Positions 36,675 to 45,545 of a DNA stretch of 50,721 bases are shown piece after piece. Position 1 is the stretch's first letter. The number at the start of each line of letters is the position of its first letter. Origin of the DNA: Bradyrhizobium sp. (lineage in GTDB: Bacteria; Pseudomonadota; Alphaproteobacteria; Rhizobiales; Xanthobacteraceae); the NCBI GenBank assembly GCA_030681365.1, contig JAUXWH010000044.1, positions 1-50,721 of the forward strand, given 5' to 3'. The translations under genes and the position numbers were made by a program. The notes below the pieces were generated by a model that did no database searches, was not told the origin of the DNA, and worked only from the letters and a program-made list of their open reading frames with translations.

Positions 36675-36696
36675 TCGAACCTCATCCCCTTCTACC

Positions 36697-36729
36697 GAGA
36701 CCGTTGCGCATCACGGTGGCTACGGTCTC
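36697..36729. promoter_or_regulatory. Inverted repeat in the leader of the priming transferase
   Basis: GAGACCGT (36697-36704) and ACGGTCTC (36722-36729) form a perfect 8 bp inverted repeat with a 17 nt loop, starting 23 bp before the ATG at 36674. In the transcript it would form a hairpin just upstream of the ribosome site GAGG, so translation control or an operator function is possible. Confidence 0.35.
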
Positions 36730-36856
36730 TTCGGACGCCCTCCGCTTCAGGGAACATCCGAACGCATTCGCGGTAGTCGGTTCAGAGGGTGTTAACCAAA
36801 CGCAGCGACAATGTGGCGTTGCACCATAAAAATTAAGTCAATTTGGCAATGCAGCG

Positions 36857-36887
36857 CGTTCGGTTCTCAAATTTTTGAAACCGAACG
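36857..36887. promoter_or_regulatory. Inverted repeat in the promoter region of the priming transferase
   Basis: CGTTCGGTT (36857-36865) and AACCGAACG (36879-36887) are perfect 9 bp arms around an AT-rich 13 nt centre. It lies about 183 bp before the transferase start. It resembles a dimeric regulator site more than a terminator, as no T-run follows on the relevant strand. Confidence 0.4.
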
Positions 36888-37141
36888 AAGGATCTGCCCC
36901 AATTGACGTCACGCCATTGATATGCCGTTGAGCAAACTGCTGCGTTTTAGATCAGTACGAATTCCAGTGCTTGCGGTGTCGGGCCGGCGATCAAGGCCCG
37001 ACACCGCTGCTTGCCAAGATTGCGGCTGCAGCGTGTGAGGCCATTCGTAATGCGACGCGGCGCTGTGCGCGAGAGCCTGATCGATGACGGGATGCAATCG
37101 AGACTGGACGATTGACCAGACGGCAAACGGCTCGATCGTTC

Positions 37142-38461
37142 TCAGCTCTCCGGTTGCCCTGGACGCCCGATGCCCTGGTAGAGAAATCCCCGCTTGGTCA
37201 ACTCCCTGGGATCGTAGATATTGCGCAGATCGACCAGCACCGGACACGCCATCTCGCGCTTCAGCCGATCGAGATCGAGCGCCCGAAACTGCTCCCACTC
37301 GGTGACAATGACGAGGGCGTCGGCGCCGTCGGCGCATTGATACGGGTCTTCGCAATACTGGATGTCAGGCATTTCGATGCGGGCCAGTTCCATACCGACC
37401 GGATCGAACGCCCGCACCGTGGCACCCATATCCATCAGCGCGGTAATCAGCGGGATTGAGGGGGCCTCACGCATGTCATCGGTGTTCGGCTTGAAAGTCA
37501 GGCCGAGCACGGCAACGGTCTTGCCGCGAAGATTGCCGCCGAACGGCGCCGCGACCTTGCGCGCCATCGCCCGCTTTCGGGCATCATTGACCGAATTGAC
37601 GGCCTCGACGATTCGAAGCGGCGCATCATGGTCCTGCGCGGTCTTGATCAGCGCGCGCGTGTCCTTCGGAAAGCATGAGCCGCCGAAGCCTGGCCCCGCA
37701 TGGAGAAATTTCGATCCGATTCGATTATCCATGCCGATACCGCGCGCGATCTCCTGAACGTCGGCGCCCACCTTTTCCGCCAGATCGGCCATTTCGTTGA
37801 TGAATGTGATCTTGGTTGCCAGAAATGCGTTGGCTGCATATTTGATCAGTTCGGCGGTGCGGCGGCTGGTGTACATGATCGGCGCCTGATTGAGATAGAG
37901 CGGCCGGTAGATTTCTCCCATCACCTTGCGGGCCCGTTCGTCGGTTGTTCCCACAACGATACGGTCGGGATGCTTGAAGTCGCGTACCGCAGCCCCCTCG
38001 CGCAGGAACTCAGGGTTCGAGGCCACCGAGACGTCAGCCGAGGCATTTACCTGCATGAATATCCGTTCCACCTCATCGCCGGTGCCGACAGGCACCGTCG
38101 ATTTCGTGACCACGACGGTAAAACCCCTGACCGCCTCGGCGATCTCCCGCGACGCTGCGTAGACGTGGCTGAGATCGGCGTGACCATCGCCCCGTCGCGA
38201 AGGCGTTCCAACCGCGATGAAAATGGCCTCGGCATCGCTTACAGGCCCCGCCAGTTCGGTCGTGAAAATCAGCCTGCCGGCCTGGCTATTGGTTTGCACG
38301 ACGCGCTCCAGATCCGGCTCGAAGATCGGAATTTCCCCGCGCGACAACGCAGCGATCTTGGCCGCATCCTTGTCGACGCAAGTGACGTGATGTCCAAAAT
38401 CAGCGAAGCAGGCGCCCGAAACCAATCCCACATATCCTGTTCCAACGACAACGATCCGCAT
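37142..38461 (-). CDS. ugd: UDP-glucose 6-dehydrogenase
   Basis: This enzyme oxidises UDP-glucose to UDP-glucuronate with two NAD+. It has 439 residues. The N-terminal NAD site is VVGTGYVGLVSG (5-16), followed by AVGTPS (83-88), STVPVGT (121-127) and NPEFLREGAAV. The catalytic Cys263 lies in GFGGSCFPKD, and the C-terminal domain has LGLTFKPNTDDMREAPS. AGGAAAG precedes the ATG at 38461. It implies that the EPS contains glucuronic acid or a sugar derived from it. Confidence 0.97.
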   Translation of the reverse strand: MRIVVVGTGYVGLVSGACFADFGHHVTCVDKDAAKIAALSRGEIPIFEPDLERVVQTNSQAGRLIFTTELAGPVSDAEAIFIAVGTPSRRGDGHADLSHVYAASREIAEAVRGFTVVVTKSTVPVGTGDEVERIFMQVNASADVSVASNPEFLREGAAVRDFKHPDRIVVGTTDERARKVMGEIYRPLYLNQAPIMYTSRRTAELIKYAANAFLATKITFINEMADLAEKVGADVQEIARGIGMDNRIGSKFLHAGPGFGGSCFPKDTRALIKTAQDHDAPLRIVEAVNSVNDARKRAMARKVAAPFGGNLRGKTVAVLGLTFKPNTDDMREAPSIPLITALMDMGATVRAFDPVGMELARIEMPDIQYCEDPYQCADGADALVIVTEWEQFRALDLDRLKREMACPVLVDLRNIYDPRELTKRGFLYQGIGRPGQPES

Positions 38462-38847
38462 GAATTGAACACTTTCCTGTTTGGCCGATTGCCCGACGGC
38501 GAACGTGTTAGATCAATGAAGCATGCGGGTCAAAAGGCGCAAACGTCTGCATCATGCAAACCGCGCGGCGCCACGAACGAATTATGGCGCTTCACAATCT
38601 CGCCCGAAATCGATTCATGGCGAAACGTGCGGCAGCTCACCCCCCGTCGTGTCGAAATTTTCATCGGCTTGTCATGTCGCGACGGCTTCGCTGCGCAATC
38701 GCTAGGCGAACCCGATCGGGGATGCGTTCACGTCGCTGTCGTTCCGGTCACGGTTTCGCCAAATTCGATCTCATTTGGGCGCAAACGTTAAACTCTTTTT
38801 AGTGGCCGGCCCGTACGATTCATGTTGGTTCCTCGGAGTATCGTCAC
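38462..38847. other. Divergent intergenic region, ugd to small membrane protein
   Basis: This 386 bp region separates leftward ugd and the rightward small gene at 38848. No gene is supported. No clear operator palindrome was recognised. Promoters for both directions are expected here. Confidence 0.4.
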
Positions 38848-39129
38848 GTGATTGCGCTGGCCCTTTGCAGCATCCTGATCGGATCGATGCTCGGAACACG
38901 ATTCCGATTCGTCATTCTGCTGCCGGTCATTGCCGCCGGTTCTGCAGTCCTCGCGGTGATCTCGACGGCCCAGGGCGGGACCCTTTCACAAACCGTGCTG
39001 GCGATCGTGTTATTCGCATCCCTGCTGCAATTCGGCTACATCTGTGCCGCACTCTTCAGGCATGCCGCGATGCCCGGCTATGTAGCGAAGCCGCAGGCCG
39101 CGCTGGGAAGCCGGAAGGTTCAACCCTGA
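38848..39129 (+). CDS. Small multi-pass membrane protein, unknown function
   Basis: This 93-residue protein starts at GTG with GGAG nine bases upstream. It has two or three hydrophobic segments (ALALCSILIGSMLG, FVILLPVIAAGSAVLAVI, QTVLAIVLFASLLQFGYICAALF) and a short basic C-terminus. The middle loop GTRFRF and the final helix are distinctive, but no family is recognised. It stands alone between ugd and the phosphatase. Confidence 0.65.
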   Translation: MIALALCSILIGSMLGTRFRFVILLPVIAAGSAVLAVISTAQGGTLSQTVLAIVLFASLLQFGYICAALFRHAAMPGYVAKPQAALGSRKVQP

Positions 39130-39324
39130 AGCTGACTCATTGAGTTCAGCCGGCCCTTTCTGTACACAAAAGCGGCAACTGCCCGACAAATCTGCAACAG
39201 CGTTCGACTCGCGATTGATCCGTTTGAGCGCTACCATGGATTCGTTCCGGGCCAGCCGCTCGGGACGTGACATTTGCACCGTTGCATCTCGGGCGCGGAA
39301 CCAGACCGCGAGTACCTCACCAAG

Positions 39325-40065
39325 ATGCAGATCGCCCAGCTACCGCCGAAATCAAGCACCAGGCCGAGGCTGCCGGATGGCATCCGGATCTATGCGATCA
39401 GCGATATTCACGGCTGCGCGCGCCTGCTCGAGCAAATGTTCCGGGTCATCGATGCCGACGTCGCCCATAGCAGGCCGCATCGCGCGATCGAGGTCTATCT
39501 CGGCGACTATATCGACCGAGGACCGGACTCGGCCCTGACGCTCGACCTTCTGATCGATCGCAGCCGCCGCGGCAACACCGTCTTCCTGAAGGGCAACCAC
39601 GAGGCCTTCCTCGCCGAGGTCTTTCGCGATCCCTCGCGCCTGGCCGACTGGTTTCAGGTCGGCGGCCGGCAGACCCTGATGTCCTACGGCCTCACGCCAC
39701 CGCCCGACCCGCGTGACGAAGAGCAACTTGCCCTCGTCAGGGAGCTGTTCGCGGCAATGCCGCCGCAACATCGCGAATTTCTGAAGCGCCTGCGCCTGAG
39801 TTTCACCTGCGGCGATTTCTTTTTCGTCCATGCCGGCGTCCGGCCGGGCATCCCGCTGTCGCAGCAGCAGGAAGCCGACCTGCTGTGGATCCGCGACGAA
39901 TTCCTGCAAAGCAAGAAGCATTTCGGCAAATACATCATACACGGCCACACGCCGGTTCGCTCGGCGGAGATACTGACAAATCGTGCCAATATCGACACCG
40001 GCGCCTATGCGACCGGAAATCTCACATTGCTGTCGATTCAGGGCAGCAGCCTGCTCGCGGTGTGA
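39325..40065 (+). CDS. PPP-family serine/threonine phosphatase (metallophosphoesterase)
   Basis: This 246-residue cytoplasmic phosphatase has the complete two-metal signature: DIHG (27-30), GDYIDRGPDS (60-69), GNHE (90-93), FVHAGVRPG (about 170-178) and GHTP (about 212-215). It resembles bacterial PrpA/PrpB-like or diadenosine tetraphosphatase-like enzymes. The ATG at 39325 is chosen because the family core begins soon after it; the frame is open from 39274, and neither start has a strong ribosome site. Substrate unknown. Its nearness to an EPS locus without a dedicated tyrosine phosphatase is only suggestive. Confidence 0.87.
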   Translation: MQIAQLPPKSSTRPRLPDGIRIYAISDIHGCARLLEQMFRVIDADVAHSRPHRAIEVYLGDYIDRGPDSALTLDLLIDRSRRGNTVFLKGNHEAFLAEVFRDPSRLADWFQVGGRQTLMSYGLTPPPDPRDEEQLALVRELFAAMPPQHREFLKRLRLSFTCGDFFFVHAGVRPGIPLSQQQEADLLWIRDEFLQSKKHFGKYIIHGHTPVRSAEILTNRANIDTGAYATGNLTLLSIQGSSLLAV

Positions 40066-40212
40066 TCGACCAGCGCAACGTTTCGCCGCGATGGCACTCG
40101 GCCATTTTCCTTACGACGGGGCGGTCCAGGCCCGGCGGCGAGGATCGCCTTCCGAGACGCTCAATCCCGCGGCGTTTCCCAGGGCTCCCTTGGTCCGGCC
40201 GAGGCCGCCCCC

Positions 40213-40226
40213 TTGACGCAAATCAA
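40213..40226. promoter_or_regulatory. FixK/FNR-type box 1 (TTGACGCAAATCAA)
   Basis: The site fits TTGA-N6-TCAA, the core recognised by FixK/FNR-family regulators (established for the family). The -10-like hexamer TAGAAT at 40248-40253 puts a start point near 40260, about 41 bp from the box centre, the classic activating position. It should drive the nucleotide-recycling operon from 40425, with a leader of about 165 nt. Confidence 0.7.
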
Positions 40227-40286
40227 TAGCAACGCCCTTGGCTCGCATAGAATTTCAGCTGGATCGTGCAATCAAGAGGCGGATCG

Positions 40287-40394
40287 ATGTCTGATTCAAG
40301 CGCACTGAGAAACGCGCTGCAGGCGCCGGAGGGCGTTCGCCCGCCTCGCGGTTCGCGCCTGGCATCGTTGTCGACCTCCAGCGGCTTAAAATAA
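40287..40394 (+). CDS. Possible 35-residue small protein or leader peptide
   Basis: The ATG at 40287 follows AGAGG with seven bases between. The frame runs 35 codons (MSDSSALRNALQAPEGVRPP then RGSRLASLSTSSGLK) and ends in TAA, 30 bp before the next gene. It lies inside the leader predicted from box 1. It is hydrophilic with no family recognised. It could be a genuine small protein, a leader peptide or chance. Confidence 0.35.
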   Translation: MSDSSALRNALQAPEGVRPPRGSRLASLSTSSGLK

Positions 40395-40424
40395 TCCCCG
40401 ATCAGGAAACAAGGACTGAAAGTC

Positions 40425-40829
40425 ATGCCAACCGAATCGAAGCCGATCATGAATACGTCGCTGCCACCGCAGTTCAGACAGATCCGGATCGAACTCGCGC
40501 GCGAACCCGGTCACCCCGAAGGGGAGCGCGGCGTCGCCTACATCATCGTCGCACCGCTCGATCCGGAAGACCGGATCGATGCCAAGCTGTGGCGAGCGCA
40601 TCGGGAAGCTTGCCGGATCGCGCGATTGCATCCCGGTCAGGAAGATCGCCGGGGCCATCTCGTTCATCGCCAGGGCGGCGGTTGGGCGTTCCACTACGAC
40701 GCCGACACCCGGCCCGACGATGTCGGGTTTCACTTCGCGGACGAGCGGTTCGTTGCCGGCGAATACGTATCGATCAACGAAAGCGGTAAGATGCATACCT
40801 ATCGTGTCGCCTCCGTGTCGCACCTGTGA
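40425..40829 (+). CDS. Conserved-looking small protein heading the nucleotide operon
   Basis: This 134-residue soluble protein has AAGGA upstream of the ATG. The sequence is rich in beta strands ([72 protein letters not shown]), with a charged helix [19 protein letters not shown]. No family can be named. The stop overlaps the GTG start of the AMP phosphorylase gene (GTGA), so it is translationally coupled to it. It may be a partner or regulator of the pathway. Confidence 0.75.
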   Translation: MPTESKPIMNTSLPPQFRQIRIELAREPGHPEGERGVAYIIVAPLDPEDRIDAKLWRAHREACRIARLHPGQEDRRGHLVHRQGGGWAFHYDADTRPDDVGFHFADERFVAGEYVSINESGKMHTYRVASVSHL

Positions 40830-42370
40830 GTCAGACGATCGTTTCGAACTCGCCTCGGCCGCGCCTTGCAATCGTTCGTGTCAATCTCGACACCGGGCGC
40901 GAGAATGTCGTGGTCATTTCGCGTCGATCAAAGGCGCTGCGACCGGAGGTCTTTCGGGGCTTTAGCCGCGTCGAACTCCGCTATAACTCCAAAACCCTTC
41001 TGGCGACGCTCCTGATCACCGATAACGATGCGCTGGTGGGTCCAGGCGGTATCGGCCTGTCCGAGCCGGCATTCCGGCGCTTCGCCGAGCCCGAGGGCAG
41101 CCTTGTCGCGGTAACGCCGGCAGCGCCTCCCAACAGTCTCGAGGCAGTCCGCGGCAAGATCCAGGGACGGATCATGAGTGCCGCGGAAATCGACGAGATC
41201 ATCGACGATCTGACGCACTATCGCTACTCCGACATGGAAATTGCCGCCTTTCTGCTGGGATCGGCAAGTTTCATGACCAGCGGCGAACTGATCGCCCTTG
41301 TCGGCGCGATGTCCCGGGCCGGCACCCAGCTGCGGTGGAACACTCCGATCGTCGTCGACAAGCATTGCATCGGTGGAATTCCGGGAAACCGGACGTCGAT
41401 GATCGTCGTGCCGATCGTTGCCGCGCATGGTCTTACCATTCCAAAGACATCGTCGCGGGCGATCACTTCCCCCGCAGGCACCGCCGATACGATGGAAGTG
41501 CTGACCCGCGTCGACGTCAGCGTCGATGAAATGAAGGAGGTCGTCGCGGCCTGCAATGGCTGCCTGGTCTGGGGAGGACACGTCAATCTATCGCCCGCCG
41601 ACGACATTCTCATCTCCGTCGAGCGGCCGCTCGCACTCGACACACGGGAGCAGATGGTGGCATCGATCATGTCGAAGAAACTCGCGGCGGGTTCAACGCA
41701 CCTTCTGATCGATCTTCCGGTCGGCCCGACCTCCAAGCTGATCAACGCCAATCAGGCGATGCGGCTGCGAAAGTTGTTCGAATTCGTCGGCGACCACTTC
41801 GGGCTTGCAGTCGAGGTAATCACGACCGACGGCCGGCAGCCGATCGGCAATGGAATTGGGCCGGTGCTCGAAGCCAGGGATGTGATGGCTGTCCTGACCA
41901 ATGATGTCGCGGCACCCGCCGACCTTCGCGAAAAGTCGCTGCGGCTGGCCGCGCATTTGCTGGAGTATGATCCAAAGCTTCGCGGCGGAAGCGGCTACGC
42001 CCGCGCCCGGGAACTGCTCGAAAGCGGCGCGGCGCTCAGGCAGATGAACAGGATCATCGATGCGCAAGGTTCTTCGAACTGTCGCTCCGATCTGGGAACT
42101 TCGACATTCGACGTAACGGCATTGTCGGACGGCTCGGTCTCAGGCGTCGACTGCCTGCAGTTGAACCGCCTGGCACGGACCGCCGGGGCGCCTATCGACA
42201 AGGGTGCAGGGATCAAGTTGTTCAAGAAGATCGGCGACCGGGTCGAGCAGGGAGAGCCGCTCTATCGCGTGTACGCCTTCGATTCCGCGGAGCTCGATCT
42301 TGCGGCGGCCATGGCTGCAGCCAATTCCGGCTATTCGATCGATGGCGCCGACGTGCGATCCGTGAGATGA
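40826..42370 (+). CDS. AMP phosphorylase / thymidine phosphorylase-family enzyme
   Basis: This 514-residue enzyme belongs to the archaeal-type AMP phosphorylase (DeoA-like) branch, distinguished from bacterial thymidine phosphorylase (about 440 residues) by an N-terminal extension of about 90 residues. Phosphate/nucleotide motifs are [15 protein letters not shown] (177-191) and [20 protein letters not shown] (207-226). A C-terminal barrel-sandwich part follows ([28 protein letters not shown]). The known family reaction is AMP (or CMP, UMP) plus phosphate to the base plus ribose 1,5-bisphosphate. The GTG start overlaps the previous stop, and its own stop overlaps the next start. Confidence 0.9.
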   Translation: MSQTIVSNSPRPRLAIVRVNLDTGRENVVVISRRSKALRPEVFRGFSRVELRYNSKTLLATLLITDNDALVGPGGIGLSEPAFRRFAEPEGSLVAVTPAAPPNSLEAVRGKIQGRIMSAAEIDEIIDDLTHYRYSDMEIAAFLLGSASFMTSGELIALVGAMSRAGTQLRWNTPIVVDKHCIGGIPGNRTSMIVVPIVAAHGLTIPKTSSRAITSPAGTADTMEVLTRVDVSVDEMKEVVAACNGCLVWGGHVNLSPADDILISVERPLALDTREQMVASIMSKKLAAGSTHLLIDLPVGPTSKLINANQAMRLRKLFEFVGDHFGLAVEVITTDGRQPIGNGIGPVLEARDVMAVLTNDVAAPADLREKSLRLAAHLLEYDPKLRGGSGYARARELLESGAALRQMNRIIDAQGSSNCRSDLGTSTFDVTALSDGSVSGVDCLQLNRLARTAGAPIDKGAGIKLFKKIGDRVEQGEPLYRVYAFDSAELDLAAAMAAANSGYSIDGADVRSVR

Positions 42371-43281
42371 GCGCCGCGATTGCCCTGCAGAGCCTCCCTT
42401 CGTCGGTGGAAGATGCCGCGCGCCTCGCCCGGCGACTGGACCTTCCAATGCACGGGATTGCGCAGCATTCATTCCCCGACGGAGAAATTCGAGTGACGAT
42501 CGGTCCGGTTTCGCCGACCGCCATCATCTACGCTTCGCTCGACCACCCCAACGACAAGCTTGTCGCGCTGCTGCTGGCGGCCGAGGCGCTGCGGCGAGGC
42601 GGCTGCAAACGCATCGTCCTGCTGGCGCCCTATCTTTGCTACATGCGTCAGGACGCGGCCTTTCGCGAAGGCGAAGCCATCAGCCAGAAAGCGGTCGGCC
42701 GGCTGCTCGCCGGGATCGCCGATCGCATTATCACCGTGGATGCCCATCTGCATCGCACCCACGACATTGCAGCGGTGTTTCCCGGTATCGAGGCTGTCAA
42801 TCTGTCGGCCATGCCGGTCATTGCCGATGCTCTGCGCACGGAAGGCATCGACCCTGCGACGGTCGTCATCGGTCCTGACGCCGAGTCGCGGCCATGGGTC
42901 AGCGATCTCGCGGGCCGGGTCGGTCTGACCCATGCCGTCGCGCGAAAGATGCGTCGCGGCGATCGTTCGGTCGAAATCGGGTTTGACGAGCCTGGCCTGA
43001 TCGCCGGCCGCCCTGCCCTGATGATCGACGATATCGTTTCCTCCGGCGGCTCCATGATGGCCTGCGCGAAGGCGCTGACCGCTGCGGGGTCGACCGCAAT
43101 CGATGCGATCGTAACTCACGCGATGTTTCCCGCCGTTCTGCAGCGCGACATGGCGCTGGCCGGCATCCGCTCGATCCGTTCCACCCATAGCGTGCCGCAT
43201 CCAACAAATGCGTTCATTCTCGACGATCTGTATGTGGCCGCGCTACATAACGAATTGAACGGCCAGGAAGCTTTGACATGA
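42367..43281 (+). CDS. Ribose-phosphate pyrophosphokinase-like protein, archaeal-style
   Basis: This 304-residue member of the PRPP synthetase family has [10 protein letters not shown] (34-43), [14 protein letters not shown] (93-106), DAHLHR (125-130), a catalytic-loop candidate KMRRGDR (194-200) and the PRPP loop [14 protein letters not shown] (217-230). The RQDxxFxEGEAIS stretch is closer to archaeal (class III) enzymes than to the housekeeping bacterial Prs. It probably makes PRPP from ribose 5-phosphate and ATP, or in this setting links PRPP to the ribose bisphosphate pool. Start and stop overlap both neighbours (ATGA). Confidence 0.87.
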   Translation: MSAAIALQSLPSSVEDAARLARRLDLPMHGIAQHSFPDGEIRVTIGPVSPTAIIYASLDHPNDKLVALLLAAEALRRGGCKRIVLLAPYLCYMRQDAAFREGEAISQKAVGRLLAGIADRIITVDAHLHRTHDIAAVFPGIEAVNLSAMPVIADALRTEGIDPATVVIGPDAESRPWVSDLAGRVGLTHAVARKMRRGDRSVEIGFDEPGLIAGRPALMIDDIVSSGGSMMACAKALTAAGSTAIDAIVTHAMFPAVLQRDMALAGIRSIRSTHSVPHPTNAFILDDLYVAALHNELNGQEALT

Positions 43282-44879
43282 GCGTGACGATTCGATTTTG
43301 CGGCGCGACGCAAACGGTGACGGGCTCTTGCTACCTCCTCCAGACCCGATCCGGGCGCTTTCTCATCGATTGCGGCCTGTTCCAGGGGCAAAAGACTCTC
43401 AAGGAGCTGAACTATCGGCCGTTCCCGTTCAACCCGGCCGAAATCGACGCGGTGCTTCTGACGCATGCCCATATCGACCACAGCGGACTGTTGCCCAAGC
43501 TGACCAGAGAAGGCTTCGAGGGTCGCATTCTGGCGACACGCGGCACCATCGATCTTTGTTCCTACATGCTGCCCGATGCCGGAAGCATTCAGGAATCCGA
43601 GGTTGCCGCCCTCAACCGACGCAATGCCGCCCGCAGGCGGCCCGCGGTCAGTCCCATCTATACCCAGGTTGACGCCATCGCCTCATTGCAGTGGTTCCGG
43701 CCGGTGGAATACGAGGCCTGGGCGGACGTGATCCCGGGGGTGCGGGCGCGTTACTGGAACGCCGGCCACCTGCTGGGTTCGGCCTCCATCGAGCTTGAAT
43801 TCGCCGGCGAAGGCGCGTCCGGCCAGCCACTGCGACTGCTGGCATCGGGCGATATCGGGCCCGACGCGAAACTGCTGCAACCTGATCCCGAGGCTCCTTC
43901 TGGATTCGACTATTTGCTTTCGGAATCAACTTACGGCGATCGGATCCGGCCGGCGATCACCCCGAAATTGCGCCGTCAACGCCTTGCCGGAGAGGTCAAT
44001 GATGCCGCGGCGGCCCAGGGCGCCCTGCTCATTCCGGCGTTCGCGGTCGAGCGCACGCAGGAACTGATCATCGACCTGGTCGATCTGATGGAGCGCGGAG
44101 AAATCCCCACCGCGCCGATCTTTCTGGACTCCCCTCTCGCGATACGCGCAACCGAGGTGTTTCGAAAGCACGCGGCGAGCCTGGATCCAGCTATCGATAT
44201 CAGCCGCCTGCTCAGCTCGCCTCACCTCCGGTTTACGGAAACCGTGGACGAGAGCAAGTCGATTGCGAAGCTCACGGGCTTCCACATCATCATTGCCGCC
44301 AGCGGCATGTGCGACGCCGGCCGAATCCGGCACCATCTCAAGCATTGGCTATGGAATAACCGGGCCACGGTACTGCTGGTCGGCTTTCAGCCGAAAGGCA
44401 CGCTCGGTCGATTTCTGCTGGACGGCACGAAGGCGGTTCGCATCCAGGGCGACGAGATCAAGGTAGCCGCCCGCATCCGCATGATCGACGACTATTCCGG
44501 CCATGCCGACGGCTCGGAACTCGCACGATGGATCGCAGAACGCCGCCCCGTCCGAAGAGGCGTTTTCCTGGTGCATGGCGAGGAGCAGGCAATCGCGGGG
44601 CTGACAGAGCGCGTCGCGGAACGGATCATTCCGGCCGCGCTGCTGATCCAACCAGCCCTGGACGATGTCTATGAGCTTTCGACCGCTGCCCCGACGCTGA
44701 TCGAAGAATCACGGCAGCGCCGACGGCTGACGCCGCAGGCGGTGACGCATCTGGATTGGCACAATGATATGTCGAAACTTATCCTCGACATCCACGAACG
44801 CATCGACGCTGCGGCGGACGAACGCGCGCGCGCCGTCATCATCCGAAAACTGAGGCGGGCGCTTGATCAGCTGGACTGA
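43278..44879 (+). CDS. Beta-CASP metallo-beta-lactamase RNase
   Basis: This 533-residue nuclease of the CPSF/RNase J-related superfamily has the metal site HAHIDHSG (63-70), GHLLGSAS, ESTYGDR, the beta-CASP domain with IPAFAVERTQELI, SGMCDAGRIRHHL and YSGHADGSEL, and a C-terminal VHGEEQA. The C-terminal about 90 residues are helical and charged. It is expected to act as an RNA endo- and/or exonuclease using two zinc ions. It is coupled by ATGA to the PRPP synthetase gene, which suggests that it supplies mononucleotides or RNA ends to the phosphorylase pathway. Confidence 0.92.
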   Translation: MSVTIRFCGATQTVTGSCYLLQTRSGRFLIDCGLFQGQKTLKELNYRPFPFNPAEIDAVLLTHAHIDHSGLLPKLTREGFEGRILATRGTIDLCSYMLPDAGSIQESEVAALNRRNAARRRPAVSPIYTQVDAIASLQWFRPVEYEAWADVIPGVRARYWNAGHLLGSASIELEFAGEGASGQPLRLLASGDIGPDAKLLQPDPEAPSGFDYLLSESTYGDRIRPAITPKLRRQRLAGEVNDAAAAQGALLIPAFAVERTQELIIDLVDLMERGEIPTAPIFLDSPLAIRATEVFRKHAASLDPAIDISRLLSSPHLRFTETVDESKSIAKLTGFHIIIAASGMCDAGRIRHHLKHWLWNNRATVLLVGFQPKGTLGRFLLDGTKAVRIQGDEIKVAARIRMIDDYSGHADGSELARWIAERRPVRRGVFLVHGEEQAIAGLTERVAERIIPAALLIQPALDDVYELSTAAPTLIEESRQRRRLTPQAVTHLDWHNDMSKLILDIHERIDAAADERARAVIIRKLRRALDQLD

Positions 44880-44945
44880 CCTTGCCGGCTCTCGACGAAA
44901 TTTCGAAAACAACCTCATGTACAGTAGGATCAGCTCATGTCGAAC

Positions 44946-44965
44946 GGTATCATGGTAGAGATACC
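44946..44965. other. Short hairpin between convergent genes
   Basis: GGTATC (44946-44951) and GATACC (44960-44965) form a 6 bp stem with an 8 nt loop, in the 154 bp gap between the RNase stop and the phasin stop. No T-run follows, so a terminator role is doubtful. Confidence 0.25.
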
Positions 44966-45033
44966 AGCGCGAGTTAACTGCTGGCTCTGAGCTGGATTAA
45001 AGGGCCGGACAGGGCGTTCAGCCACGCGAACGT

Positions 45034-45420
45034 TCAGTTCTGCCGCCAGGTTTCGACCAGTTTGGAGGTCCTGTCGATCATTCGGTCGCTGTGCTTCAAG
45101 AGCCGTTCGGTATCGCGCCGAATAAAGTCCAGCTGATGCTTGGCGCACTCCCGATACATCTTGCCGAGATCCTTGACGGAGTGCGCTTCCGCCAGCCTGG
45201 AAACGAACTCGTTGAAGATTCTCGTCTCCGCGGTCGCGCGTTCGAGAAGTTCATTTCCGGCGAACACCATCTCGTCCAGCAGCACGTTCTGCGAGCCGGC
45301 CCAAAGCGACAAGGCATATGAGTCCGCCTTGGCGATTTGCGCAAGCGGCGCTAGCTGTGGGGCCGCCTCGGTCGCGGGCGATTCAATCGTCGCGGGACCC
45401 TGTTCAGACACGTCTGTCAT
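45034..45420 (-). CDS. Phasin family protein
   Basis: This 128-residue, mostly helical, charged protein resembles phasin-2-like polyhydroxyalkanoate granule proteins. Residues about 30-60 hold QIAKADSYALSLWAGSQNVLLDEMVFAGNELLERATAE and the C-terminal half LGKMYRECAKHQLDFIRRDTERLLKHSDRMIDRTSKLVE, an amphipathic helix typical of the family. AAGGACG precedes the ATG at 45420. It is divergent from the CBS gene. PHA metabolism commonly links to oxygen limitation, consistent with the box at 45484. Confidence 0.8.
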   Translation of the reverse strand: MTDVSEQGPATIESPATEAAPQLAPLAQIAKADSYALSLWAGSQNVLLDEMVFAGNELLERATAETRIFNEFVSRLAEAHSVKDLGKMYRECAKHQLDFIRRDTERLLKHSDRMIDRTSKLVETWRQN

Positions 45421-45483
45421 GGCATCGTCCTTCTGTGCTGGCGCCTCGTACCAGCCTGTTTAGGCCGTCCGCAGGATGCATCC

Positions 45484-45497
45484 TTGATGAAGATCAA
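45484..45497. promoter_or_regulatory. FixK/FNR-type box 2, perfect palindrome (TTGATGAAGATCAA)
   Basis: TTGAT-N4-ATCAA is the FNR/FixK consensus. To the right, TATATC at 45520-45525 implies a start near 45532, about 41 bp from the box centre, with a very short leader before the ATG at 45546. To the left, TAAACA (complement of 45457-45462) implies a start near 45450, also about 41 bp away. The box may therefore activate both the CBS and the phasin gene. Confidence 0.75.
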
Positions 45498-45545
45498 ACA
45501 GGATCTTCATTCACCTCCCTATATCTCCAGGGGAAGGAGATCATC

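Larger units (their letters stand above)
36675..37141. other. Intergenic region upstream of the priming transferase
   Basis: This 467 bp region lies upstream of the priming-transferase start and downstream of the ugd stop. No gene is supported. It holds two inverted repeats (listed separately) and an AT-rich stretch around 36830-36880, a likely promoter location for the leftward transferase gene. Confidence 0.5.
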
